This document shows, piece by piece, positions 25,946-34,551 of a stretch of 64,000 bases of DNA. Under the pieces are notes generated by a model. The model saw only the letters and a program-made list of their open reading frames with translations, searched no databases and had not been told where the DNA came from. This stretch comes from CAVQRB01 sp963715055 (GTDB taxonomy: Bacteria; Pseudomonadota; Alphaproteobacteria; Rhodobacterales; Rhodobacteraceae), in NCBI GenBank assembly GCA_963715055.1, contig CAVQRB010000017.1:124001-188000 (forward strand), written 5' to 3'. Every line of letters starts with the position of its first letter. The first letter of the stretch is position 1. The translations under genes were made by a program, and so were the position numbers.

Positions 25946-26752
25946 ATGGGAAACGATCTTCTGGCGGGAAAACGCGGCCTCATCATGGGGCTGGCCAACG
26001 ACAAATCCATTGCCTGGGGGATCGCCAAGACCTGTGCCGAAGCCGGGGCCGAGCTTGCCTTTTCCTATCAGGGGGAGGCGTTGAAAAAGCGCGTCGACCC
26101 GCTCGCAGCACAGGTTGGCAGCGACTTGGTATTGCCCTGCGATGTCGGTGACGAGGCCTCGATGGATGCGCTCTTCGCCGCGTTGAAGGAGCGCTGGGGG
26201 ACACTGGATTTCATCGTGCATGCCATCGGTTTCTCGGACAAGAACGAGCTGCGCGGACGCTACGTGGACACCAGCCGCGCCAATTTCGCGATGTCGATGG
26301 ATATTTCCGTCTATTCCTTCACCGCCGTCGTGCAGCGCGCCGAGAAGATGATGAACCCGGGCGGCTCCTGCCTGACGCTCACCTATTACGGTGCCGAAAA
26401 GGTCATGCCGCATTACAACGTGATGGGCGTGGCCAAGGCGGCGCTGGAGGCTTCCGTGAAATATCTCGCCGAGGATCTCGGCAAGGACGGCATCCGCGTC
26501 AATGCGATCTCCGCCGGGCCGATCAAGACCCTTGCCGCGAGCGGTATCGGCGACTTCCGCTACATCATGAAATGGAACGAGTACAATTCGCCCCTGCGCC
26601 GCAACGTGACGACCGAAGACGTGGGCAAGGCCGCCCTCTTCCTGCTGTCCGATCTGGGGTCCGGCACGACGGGCGAGAACCTGCATGTGGACGCAGGCTA
26701 TCACGTGGTCGGCATGAAGGCGGTGGATGCGCCCGACATGAGCAAGGAATGA
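25946..26752 (+). CDS. fabI: Enoyl-[acyl-carrier-protein] reductase (NADH)
   Basis: 268 residues of the divergent short-chain-dehydrogenase fold. GLANDKSIAWGIA is the FabI nucleotide-binding loop (in place of the Gly-rich TGxxxGxG); VHAIGFSDKNEL, the catalytic YNVMGVAKAALE (Tyr-x6-Lys) and VNAISAGPIKTLAASGI are diagnostic. FabI carries out the last reduction of each fatty-acid elongation cycle and is the target of triclosan-type inhibitors. It is followed within 5 bp by the LysE exporter. Confidence 0.96.
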   Translation: MGNDLLAGKRGLIMGLANDKSIAWGIAKTCAEAGAELAFSYQGEALKKRVDPLAAQVGSDLVLPCDVGDEASMDALFAALKERWGTLDFIVHAIGFSDKNELRGRYVDTSRANFAMSMDISVYSFTAVVQRAEKMMNPGGSCLTLTYYGAEKVMPHYNVMGVAKAALEASVKYLAEDLGKDGIRVNAISAGPIKTLAASGIGDFRYIMKWNEYNSPLRRNVTTEDVGKAALFLLSDLGSGTTGENLHVDAGYHVVGMKAVDAPDMSKE

Positions 26753-26756
26753 GCCT

Positions 26757-27374
26757 GTGAGCGATCTGACCTCGGCCCAGGTGATCGCCTTCAACCTGAC
26801 GCTGCTGGCGGCGATGGCCTCGCCCGGCCCCGCCTTCCTGCTGGTGCTTCGCAACAGCATCGCCGAAGGGCGGCGCGCCGGCATCCTGACCGGCATCGGC
26901 CTGGGGCTCGTCGCGGCCCTCTGGACGGGCACGGCCCTTCTGGGCCTCGCCGCGGTCTTCGAGATCGTGCCGTGGCTCTACATGGTGATGAAAACGGGTG
27001 GCGCGCTCTACCTGATCTACCTCGCCTGGGGCATGTGGCGCGGTGCGCGTCAACCGCTGGAGATCGGCTCAGGCAAGGCGCATCGCCGCGCCTTCCGCTC
27101 GGGGCTACTGGTCAATCTCTCCAACCCCAAGTCGGTGCTCTTTGCCGGTGCCGTGATCGTCGTGATCTTTCCCGCCGGGTTGTCGCTGGGCGACAGCCTG
27201 CTGATTGTGGCAAACCATCTTGCCGTGGAAATCAGCGTCTACACGGCCATGGCCTTCGGTCTTTCCAGCCCGCCTGCCCGCGCCGCCTACCTCCGCCTCA
27301 AGCTCTGGGCGGACCGGATCGCCGCGGGCATCATGGGGGCCCTCGGCTTGCGTCTTCTGTTCGAAAGGTCATGA
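26757..27374 (+). CDS. LysE-family translocator
   Basis: 205 residues from a GTG, with the family's AMASPGPAFLLVLRNSIAEGRRAG N-terminal block (residues about 19-42, containing PGP) and about six membrane segments. FRSGLLVNLSNPKSVLFAGAV is the conserved middle region. It exports an unidentified amino acid or related compound. It follows fabI by 4 bp and precedes gpt directly, so the three probably form one transcript. In contrast to the exporter at 6184 its codon use is native. Confidence 0.87.
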   Translation: MSDLTSAQVIAFNLTLLAAMASPGPAFLLVLRNSIAEGRRAGILTGIGLGLVAALWTGTALLGLAAVFEIVPWLYMVMKTGGALYLIYLAWGMWRGARQPLEIGSGKAHRRAFRSGLLVNLSNPKSVLFAGAVIVVIFPAGLSLGDSLLIVANHLAVEISVYTAMAFGLSSPPARAAYLRLKLWADRIAAGIMGALGLRLLFERS

Positions 27375-27375
27375 C

Positions 27376-27891
27376 ATGAATGCCAAGGATCCGGGCCGCC
27401 TGCCCCATGAGAAGGGTTTCCACATCAGCTGGGACCAGATTCACCGCGACAGCCGGGCGCTGGCCTGGCGGCTCGACGGGCAAGGACCGGACGGCGGCGG
27501 GTGGCGCGCGATCGTCGCGATCACCCGTGGCGGCATGGCACCGGCGATGATCGTCGCACGAGAACTCGACGTGCGGACCATCGACACCATCTCGATCAAG
27601 TCCTACGACCGTCAGAAACAATCGGAGACGGTCGTGCTCAAGGCACCGGATGCGACCCTGATGGGCGATGGCACGGGAATCCTGATCGTTGATGACCTCG
27701 TGGACAGCGGCAAGACCCTTGAAGTCGTCCGCAAAATGTACCCCAAGGCGCATTTCGCGACCGTCTACGCAAAGCCCAAGGGGCGGCCGCAGGTCGATAC
27801 CTTCATCACCGAAGTGAGCCAGGACACCTGGATCTTCTTCCCCTGGGACATGGCCTTGCAATACGTGGAACCCTACCGCGGCACCGACTGA
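27376..27891 (+). CDS. gpt: Xanthine-guanine phosphoribosyltransferase
   Basis: 171 residues from the ATG at 27376 (AAGGTC upstream). The PRPP motif is ILIVDDLVDSGKT (about residues 96-108), preceded by AITRGGMAPAMIVARELDV and IDTISIKSYD. The C-terminal WIFFPWDM is typical for XGPRT. The enzyme salvages xanthine and guanine to their nucleotides. The ATG sits 2 bp after the stop of the LysE gene. Confidence 0.93.
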   Translation: MNAKDPGRLPHEKGFHISWDQIHRDSRALAWRLDGQGPDGGGWRAIVAITRGGMAPAMIVARELDVRTIDTISIKSYDRQKQSETVVLKAPDATLMGDGTGILIVDDLVDSGKTLEVVRKMYPKAHFATVYAKPKGRPQVDTFITEVSQDTWIFFPWDMALQYVEPYRGTD

Positions 27892-28034
27892 TCGCGCCTG
27901 AGGGCGCCGGGTCATCGGCGTCCGGGTGGGCTCGGCAAGGACCTGTCACGCGGTTGAAAGTCGCTTGCCAAAACGCACGGCCTGTGGAAACTCGAAGATC
28001 AGAAAATCGATCGGTCTGAAGGGTGGAGCACGCG

Positions 28035-28697
28035 ATGGGCCTCTTGTTTCTGGCGGTCGCCGGCATTGCGGTGATCATGGTCGCGGTGAGCCTGCTGCGA
28101 GGCCCTGTAAAACTCTCGCTTCTCACCGGTCAGGTGACGGGTCTCGGCACCCGGTCGGAAACGACCGTAGAAGGCCATGGCAGTGGCTATGGACCCGGTC
28201 CGGTATCGGTCACGCTGACCTCGAATACGACCACGCACCGCGAGTTTTTCCTGCGAGATGATAAGGGCATCGAAACGCCGATCCATGTCTGGGGCTTCGA
28301 TCTTCCGCTCGCAAACGGACAGACCGCGACGATGATCCGCGCCCAGAGCAGCGCGGGGTCGCGCCACGCGGCGCTGGTCAATCATGCAACCCGGCGGTCG
28401 ACCCACCTGTGGAACAGCCCGACGGAGGTTCTGGTGGGATGCGGCGCGGCGTCGGCCACCTGGCTTCTCTGGGTTCAGGCGGCAGCGATTGCGGTGGCGA
28501 TATGCTACGGGCTGGCCGCCGCATGGGATACCTCGGTCACGGGCGCGATGATCCCCGCTTTCGTGCCGGTGACAGTGCTCGCCGCGGCGCTCTTGCTGAT
28601 CCTGCGGCGCCTGCGGGCGGGCCGGCTGGCGCGCCGCGTGATGGCGCGCGAACGCGAGGTGCTTGAAGCCGTTGCAGCGCGGCAAATTCCGGCCTGA
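28035..28697 (+). CDS. Membrane protein of unknown function
   Basis: About 220 residues from the ATG at 28035, chosen because a GGAG lies 7-8 nt before it; a GTG at 28023 is the alternative. One membrane segment near the N-terminus (GLLFLAVAGIAVIMVAVSLL), a central polar domain of about 110 residues with alternating beta-like stretches (VSVTLTSNTTTHREFFLRD), then two hydrophobic segments (about 135-185) and a basic C-terminal tail (RRLRAGRLARRVMARERE). No family recognised. Confidence 0.65.
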   Translation: MGLLFLAVAGIAVIMVAVSLLRGPVKLSLLTGQVTGLGTRSETTVEGHGSGYGPGPVSVTLTSNTTTHREFFLRDDKGIETPIHVWGFDLPLANGQTATMIRAQSSAGSRHAALVNHATRRSTHLWNSPTEVLVGCGAASATWLLWVQAAAIAVAICYGLAAAWDTSVTGAMIPAFVPVTVLAAALLLILRRLRAGRLARRVMAREREVLEAVAARQIPA

Positions 28698-28762
28698 GCA
28701 CTGGCCATACCCCTCGCGCTGTGGCAGGACAGTTCCGATATCTCAAGCCCCGGATGCAGACC

Positions 28763-29938
28763 ATGAGCCTTTCGCGCACCGCCACGACCTTCGCGCCCCC
28801 TGTCATGGAGGCGCGCCGCTGGCTCAGCGGCGTCAGCTTTCCGGCAGACCGCCCCCTGATCAATGTCTCGCAGGCCGCACCCGTCGAGCCGCCACCTGCG
28901 GCCTTGCGGCAGGTGATGGCCGATGTGGCGCTGACCCGCGATGACGCGCATCTCTATGGCCCGGTGCTGGGTCTGCCGGAGTTGCGCGACACGCTGGCCC
29001 ATCGCACCGCCGCGATCTATGGCGGCGCGGTGTCTGCCGATCAGGTGGCGATCACCTCGGGCTGCAATCAGGCTTTCGCGGCGGTGATCGCAACCCTCTG
29101 CGGGGAAGGCGACGAGGTGATCCTGCCCACGCCCTGGTACTTCAATCACAAGATGTGGCTCGACATGTCGGGCGTGGTTTCGGTCGCCCTGCGGACGGAA
29201 GAAGACCTGTTGCCCGATCCCGAGCGCGCGGCGACGCTGATCACGCCGCGCACCAAAGCCATTGCGCTGGTGTCGCCGAACAACCCCGCCGGGGTGGAAT
29301 ATCCCGCCGGGCTGATCGCGGCCTTTTTCGATCTGGCCCGCCGGCATGGCATCGCGCTCATTCTCGATGAGACCTACCGCGATTTTCACAGTGCCACGGG
29401 CGCGCCGCACCCTCTTTTCGAGGACCCCGACTGGAGCGATACGCTCGTGCACCTCTATTCCTTTTCCAAGGCCTACCGGCTCACCGGGCATCGGGTCGGT
29501 GCGGTCGTGACCTCCCGGGAACGGCTGGCGGAGGTCGAGAAGTTCCTAGACACCGTGGCCATCTGCCCCGCGCAGATCGGCCAGCACGCGGCGCTCTGGG
29601 GCATGCAGAACCTGACCCAGTGGCTTGCGGGCGAACGGCAGGAGATCCTGACGCGCCGCGCCGCGATCGAGACCGGCTTTCCGCGTCTTGACGCGCTTGG
29701 CTGGCGGCTTCTCGGCGTTGGCGCCTATTTCGCCTATGTGGCCCATCCCTTTGAAAAAAGCTCCGCCGATCTGGCACAGCAAATGGTGCGGGATCAGGGC
29801 ATTCTCTGCCTGCCGGGGACGATGTTCTGCCCTGAGAACGACCCCGAGGGGGCGAACCAGTTGCGCATCGCCTTCGCCAATCTCGACGCGCCGGGCATCG
29901 GCGTGCTTTTCGAGCGGCTGGCACAGATCAGGGCATGA
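28763..29938 (+). CDS. Class I/II pyridoxal-phosphate aminotransferase
   Basis: About 391 residues from the ATG at 28763; ATGs at 28754 and a frame open to 28721 are alternatives. VSPNNPAGVEYP carries the conserved Asn-Pro, LILDETYRDFH the PLP-ring Asp, and YSFSKAYRLTGHRVG the Schiff-base Lys. The LPTPWYFNHKMWLDM segment is typical of broad aromatic/aliphatic aminotransferases. The substrate is not identifiable. It is separated from ppiD by an 83-bp gap. Confidence 0.87.
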   Translation: MSLSRTATTFAPPVMEARRWLSGVSFPADRPLINVSQAAPVEPPPAALRQVMADVALTRDDAHLYGPVLGLPELRDTLAHRTAAIYGGAVSADQVAITSGCNQAFAAVIATLCGEGDEVILPTPWYFNHKMWLDMSGVVSVALRTEEDLLPDPERAATLITPRTKAIALVSPNNPAGVEYPAGLIAAFFDLARRHGIALILDETYRDFHSATGAPHPLFEDPDWSDTLVHLYSFSKAYRLTGHRVGAVVTSRERLAEVEKFLDTVAICPAQIGQHAALWGMQNLTQWLAGERQEILTRRAAIETGFPRLDALGWRLLGVGAYFAYVAHPFEKSSADLAQQMVRDQGILCLPGTMFCPENDPEGANQLRIAFANLDAPGIGVLFERLAQIRA

Positions 29939-30021
29939 TGTTCTGGGCTCTTGCCCCGGTCCGGCGCACCGCATAGATAGGTCGCCAACGCGAGAAAAAG
30001 CGCAAGGCGCGAAGGGTGGAT

Positions 30022-31860
30022 ATGGCCAAGGGTTCAAGCATTTCGAAAACCGCTGTCTGGATTTTGCTGGGTCTTCTGATCCTTGGTCTCGCGGGTTTCG
30101 GCGCCACCAATCTCTCGGGGACGATCCGGACCATCGGGACGGTCGGTGACAAGAGCCTCTCCATCGATACCTATGCCCGCCAGTTGCAGCAGGAAATGCG
30201 CGCCGTGGAGACACAGACGCGGCAGCCTCTGAGTTTTGCCCAGGCCCAGGAGATGGGGCTTGATCGCGCCGTGCTGCAACGCTTCGTCTCGAACCGGGCG
30301 CTCGATCATGAAGCCGCCGAGCTTGGTCTTTCCGTCGGGGATGAGGCGCTGCGCGACAGGATCCTAGAGATTTCGGCCTTCCAGGGCGTGGACGGGCAGT
30401 TCGACCGCGAAGGCTACCGCTTCGCGCTGGAGCAAAGCGGGCTGACCGAGGCGGAGTTCGAAACGCAAGTGCGCGAAGAACTGGCGCGCACCCTGGTGCA
30501 AGGGGCGGTTGCGAGCGGCGTCGCCATGCCGCAGACCTATGCCGACACGCTGATCAACTACGTTGCGGAACGTCGCACCTTCCTGTGGACGCGGCTTGAC
30601 GAGGCAGATCTCGATACGCCTCTCGCCGACCCCGACGAGGCAACACTCGAGGCCCATTACGCGGCCAATCCGGCCGATTTCACCCTGCCGGAAACCAAAC
30701 GCATCACCTACGCATGGCTGAGCCCGGATGCGCTTTTGGACGAGGTCGAGATCGACGAGGCAATCCTGCGCGAAGCCTATGCGGCGCGGGAGGCGGAGTT
30801 CAATCAGCCCGAGCGTCGCCTGATCGAGCGGCTGGCCTTTCTCGACGAGACCGCAGCGTCGGAAGCGAAAGCCTCGCTCGAGGTCGGCAATGAGTTCGAC
30901 GCGCTGGTGACCGAGCGCGGCCTTACGCTGGCGGATATCGACATGGGCGATGTGGCGCAGGCCGATCTCGGCGAAGCAGGGGCCGCGGTATTCGCGGCTA
31001 CGGTCGGTGACGTGGTGGGCCCCCTGCCCAGCACCCTCGGCCCGGCACTTTACCGCGTCAACGGCGTCCTGCCGGCGATCGACACCAGCTTCGAGGAAGC
31101 CCTGCCAGAGCTGCGTCCGCAGGTGGCCGCCGACCGCGCGATCAGGCTGGTGGAGGCACAGGCGCAGAGCTTTGATGACATGCTCGCCGGCGGCGCCACG
31201 CTTGAGGAACTCGACGCCGAAACAGACATGGTGCTCGGCAAGATCGACTGGAACGAGCAGAGCGTCGAGGAGATCGCCGCCTATCAGGTCTTCCGCGAGG
31301 CGGCAGCGGCGCTCACCGACAACGATTTCCCGGCGATCGAACAGCTTGACGACGGCGGGATCTTCGCCATGCGTCTTGACGAGGTTCTGCCGCAGCGCCC
31401 CGCACCTTTCGCCGATGTGCGCGACGACGTGCTGGCGCACTGGCGCACCGCCGAGGTGGCTCGCCTTCTGGACACACAGGTGCAGGCTCTGCTGCCGCAG
31501 CTGACGGAAGGCGCAAGCTTCAGCAGCCTTGGCTTTGACTCCTTGCGCGAAGATGGCCGCATCCGGAGCGATTTCATCCCCGGCACGCCGGATGGCTTCA
31601 TGACGGCGGTGTTCGATATGGCGCAAGGCGAAGTCCGGATCATCGCGGACGACGGCGGCGTGGTACTTGTGCGCCTCGACATCATCGAGGGCCCCGAAGA
31701 AGGTGGCCAGACCGAGGCGTTCAGGCAGCAGCTGGCCAATCAGGCCTCTCAGGCGCTGGCGCAGGATCTCTTCGAGATCTTCAACGCCGATGTGCTGCTG
31801 CGCGCCAATCCGCAGATCAACCAGCAGGCCATTCAGGCCGTGCATGTGAATTTCAACTGA
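30022..31860 (+). CDS. PpiD/SurA-type periplasmic peptidyl-prolyl isomerase, membrane anchored
   Basis: 612 residues from the ATG at 30022 (AAGGGTGG upstream; GTG at 30016 is the alternative). One N-terminal membrane anchor (about residues 9-31), then a SurA_N-like chaperone region (about 40-180), a degenerate parvulin-type region near 230-360 and a C-terminal helical domain. PpiD-like proteins help outer-membrane and secreted proteins fold as they leave the Sec translocon. Only 4 bp separate its stop from trpE, so trpE is probably read from its promoter. Confidence 0.85.
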   Translation: MAKGSSISKTAVWILLGLLILGLAGFGATNLSGTIRTIGTVGDKSLSIDTYARQLQQEMRAVETQTRQPLSFAQAQEMGLDRAVLQRFVSNRALDHEAAELGLSVGDEALRDRILEISAFQGVDGQFDREGYRFALEQSGLTEAEFETQVREELARTLVQGAVASGVAMPQTYADTLINYVAERRTFLWTRLDEADLDTPLADPDEATLEAHYAANPADFTLPETKRITYAWLSPDALLDEVEIDEAILREAYAAREAEFNQPERRLIERLAFLDETAASEAKASLEVGNEFDALVTERGLTLADIDMGDVAQADLGEAGAAVFAATVGDVVGPLPSTLGPALYRVNGVLPAIDTSFEEALPELRPQVAADRAIRLVEAQAQSFDDMLAGGATLEELDAETDMVLGKIDWNEQSVEEIAAYQVFREAAAALTDNDFPAIEQLDDGGIFAMRLDEVLPQRPAPFADVRDDVLAHWRTAEVARLLDTQVQALLPQLTEGASFSSLGFDSLREDGRIRSDFIPGTPDGFMTAVFDMAQGEVRIIADDGGVVLVRLDIIEGPEEGGQTEAFRQQLANQASQALAQDLFEIFNADVLLRANPQINQQAIQAVHVNFN

Positions 31861-31864
31861 CCAG

Positions 31865-33376
31865 ATGGCGCTGACCCCCGATTTCGAGCGTTTCGCCAGC
31901 GCCTACGCCGAGGGGCGCAACCAGATCGTCTACACGCGTCTGGCTGCCGATCTCGACACGCCGGTGTCGCTGATGCTGAAGCTCACGGGCGGGGCGGAGA
32001 ACGCCTTCGTGCTTGAGTCCGTGACAGGCGGCGAGGTGCGCGGGCGCTATTCGATCATCGGCATGAAGCCTGACCTGATCTGGCGTTGCCGGGGCGAGAC
32101 GAGCGAAGTGAACCGCGCCGCGCGCTATGATGCGGAGGATTTCAGGCCGCTCGATGGCAATCCGCTCGACACGCTGCGCACGCTGCTGGCCGAAAGCCGG
32201 ATCGAGTTGCCCGATGATCTGCCGCAGGCAGCGGCGGGTCTCTTCGGCTATCTCGGCTATGACATGGTGCGGCTGGTCGAGCATCTGCCGGATGTGAACC
32301 CCGATCCCTTGGGCCTGCCGGACGCGATCATGCTGCGCCCTTCCGTGGTCGCGGTGCTCGATGGCGTCAAGGGCGAGGTCACCGTGGTCTCCCCGGCCTG
32401 GGTCTCCGAAGGGCAGTCCGCCCGTGCGGCCTATGCGCAGGCCGCCGAGCGGGTGATGGACGCCGTGCGCGACCTCGAACGCGCGATCCCTTCGGCCACC
32501 CGAAATCTCGGCGAGGCGGAAGCGCCCGCAGAGCCGGTGAGCAATTTCTCCCACGAAGGCTACAAGGCCGCAGTCGAGAAGGCCAAGGATTACATCCGCG
32601 CCGGCGACATCTTCCAGGTGGTCCCGGCGCAGCGCTGGACGCAAGCGTTCCGGCTCGAACCCTTCGCGCTCTACCGCTCGCTCAGGCGCACCAACCCTTC
32701 GCCCTTCATGTTCTATTTCAACTTCGGCGGCTTTCAGGTGATCGGAGCGAGCCCCGAGATTCTCGTGCGCGTCTTCGGCAATGAAGTCACCATCCGGCCG
32801 ATTGCCGGCACCCGGCCGCGCGGGGCGACGCCCGAAGAAGACAATGCGCTCGAAGCCGATCTGCTGGCGGACAAGAAGGAGTTGGCCGAACACCTGATGC
32901 TGCTCGATCTGGGGCGCAATGACGTGGGCCGCGTGGCGCGCATCGGCACGGTGCGACCGACCGAAGAATTCATCGTGGAACGCTACAGCCATGTGATGCA
33001 CATCGTCTCCAACGTCGTGGGCGAGTTGAAGGAAGGCGCGGACGCACTCGATGCCTTCTTCGCCGGCATGCCCGCAGGCACCGTCTCGGGCGCACCAAAA
33101 GTCCGCGCGATGGAGATCATCGACGAGCTGGAGCCGGAAAAGCGCGGCGTCTACGGCGGCGGCGTGGGCTATTTCAGCGCGGGCGGCGACATGGACATGT
33201 GCATCGCGCTGCGCACCGCCGTGGTGCAGGATCAGAAACTCTACATCCAGGCGGGTGGCGGTGTGGTCTATGACAGCGACCCGGAGGCCGAATACCAGGA
33301 GACGGTGCACAAATCCAACGCGATCCGCCGCGCCGCCGCCGACGCCGCGCGCTTCAGCGGACAGGGGAACGGCTGA
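31865..33376 (+). CDS. trpE: Anthranilate synthase component I
   Basis: 503 residues, standard TrpE length. The chorismate-binding domain carries GDIFQVVPAQRW, IGASPEILVR, RPIAGTRPRGATPEEDNALE, LLDLGRNDVGRVARIG and GMPAGTVSGAPKVRAMEII, with the final QAGGGVVYDSDPEAEY. The N-terminal LESVTGGEVRGRYSIIG region contains the usual tryptophan feedback site (LES). It forms anthranilate from chorismate with TrpG, which here is encoded 3.3 kb away past an opposing gene. No tryptophan-codon leader is visible before it. Confidence 0.96.
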   Translation: MALTPDFERFASAYAEGRNQIVYTRLAADLDTPVSLMLKLTGGAENAFVLESVTGGEVRGRYSIIGMKPDLIWRCRGETSEVNRAARYDAEDFRPLDGNPLDTLRTLLAESRIELPDDLPQAAAGLFGYLGYDMVRLVEHLPDVNPDPLGLPDAIMLRPSVVAVLDGVKGEVTVVSPAWVSEGQSARAAYAQAAERVMDAVRDLERAIPSATRNLGEAEAPAEPVSNFSHEGYKAAVEKAKDYIRAGDIFQVVPAQRWTQAFRLEPFALYRSLRRTNPSPFMFYFNFGGFQVIGASPEILVRVFGNEVTIRPIAGTRPRGATPEEDNALEADLLADKKELAEHLMLLDLGRNDVGRVARIGTVRPTEEFIVERYSHVMHIVSNVVGELKEGADALDAFFAGMPAGTVSGAPKVRAMEIIDELEPEKRGVYGGGVGYFSAGGDMDMCIALRTAVVQDQKLYIQAGGGVVYDSDPEAEYQETVHKSNAIRRAAADAARFSGQGNG

Positions 33377-33378
33377 TC

Positions 33379-34416
33379 ATGCCGCGCGCGCCTTTCGACA
33401 TCGCGGGCGCGCAGATTGCTGCCGGAGAGGTCCGGACCGTCGAGATCCCTGTCTCCACCCTGCCCGACCACACGCCGGTGAACCTTTCGGTGCAGGTGCG
33501 CCACGGGCGGCGTGCGGGCCCGGTGATGTTCGTCTCGGCCGCCGTACACGGCGACGAGGTGATCGGCGTGGAGATCGTGCGCCGCCTGCTGCGCGCGCCG
33601 CAACTCGCGGGCCTGCGCGGCACGCTGCTCGTGGTGCCCGTGGTCAACAGCTTCGGCTTTCTCAATCGTTCGCGCTACCTGCCCGACCGGCGCGATCTGA
33701 ACCGCTGCTTTCCGGGTCACAGATCGGGCTCACTGGGCTCGCGGCTGGCCTACATCTTTCTCAACGAGGTCGTGCTGCGCTGCCAGTTCGGGATCGATCT
33801 GCACTCCGCCGCGATCCACCGCACCAACCTGCCGCAGATCAGGGTCTCGCCCAAGGATGAGGTGACGCACCGGATGGCGATGGCCTTTGGCGCGCCGGTC
33901 GTGCTCACCTCGCCGCTGCGCGATGGCTCCTTGCGGGGGGAGGCTGCGGCGCGCGGCACCTCGGTGCTGCTCTATGAGGCCGGCGAAGGCCTGCGCTTCG
34001 ATGAAATGGCGGTGCGCGCCGGTGTCGCGGGGATCCTGCGCGTGATGCGGGATCTCGCGATGCTGCCCGCCAAGGGGATCACCCACGCCAGGGCAAAGCC
34101 TTACCTCTGCAAGTCCTCCACATGGCTGCGCGCACCGGTCGGCGGCCTCCTGCGCACGTTCCGCGGCGAAGGCGAAATGGTCGCCGAGGGCGATCTGCTG
34201 GCCACGGTATCCGATCCCTTCGGCGGGACCGAGACGAACCTTCTCGCGCCCTCGTCGGGGATATTGATCGGCCGCGCCATCCTGCCCGTGGTGAACGAAG
34301 GCGACGCCGTCTTCCACCTCGCGGCGTTGAGCCAGCAGGCAGCGGGGGATACCGTCGAAGGCCTCGCGGCACAGCTCGAATCCGATCCGCTCTTCGATGA
34401 GGATGAAATCATCTGA
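33379..34416 (+). CDS. M14-type zinc peptidase/deacylase (succinylglutamate desuccinylase/aspartoacylase family)
   Basis: 345 residues. VHGDEVIG gives the first zinc ligands (His, Glu), DLNRCFPG is the conserved NxxR-type block, and IDLHSAA supplies the third ligand. A lipoyl-like C-terminal segment (LRAPVGGLLRTF...) is typical of the AstE/AspA-like deacylases. The reaction would be hydrolysis of an N-acyl amino acid or similar amide. It starts 2 bp after trpE, yet has no evident role in tryptophan synthesis. Confidence 0.87.
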   Translation: MPRAPFDIAGAQIAAGEVRTVEIPVSTLPDHTPVNLSVQVRHGRRAGPVMFVSAAVHGDEVIGVEIVRRLLRAPQLAGLRGTLLVVPVVNSFGFLNRSRYLPDRRDLNRCFPGHRSGSLGSRLAYIFLNEVVLRCQFGIDLHSAAIHRTNLPQIRVSPKDEVTHRMAMAFGAPVVLTSPLRDGSLRGEAAARGTSVLLYEAGEGLRFDEMAVRAGVAGILRVMRDLAMLPAKGITHARAKPYLCKSSTWLRAPVGGLLRTFRGEGEMVAEGDLLATVSDPFGGTETNLLAPSSGILIGRAILPVVNEGDAVFHLAALSQQAAGDTVEGLAAQLESDPLFDEDEII

Positions 34417-34551
34417 TCTCTGCGGGGATTGGTCCCGTCTGGAACCGGCCGAAGCGATCGCTGAATGGCCTGCAATGACAGAACCATCGGATGACTGCCT
34501 GCGGCGGTCGGGGGTCACCGAAACCCGGCGCGGAAACCCCGGATCAATGGC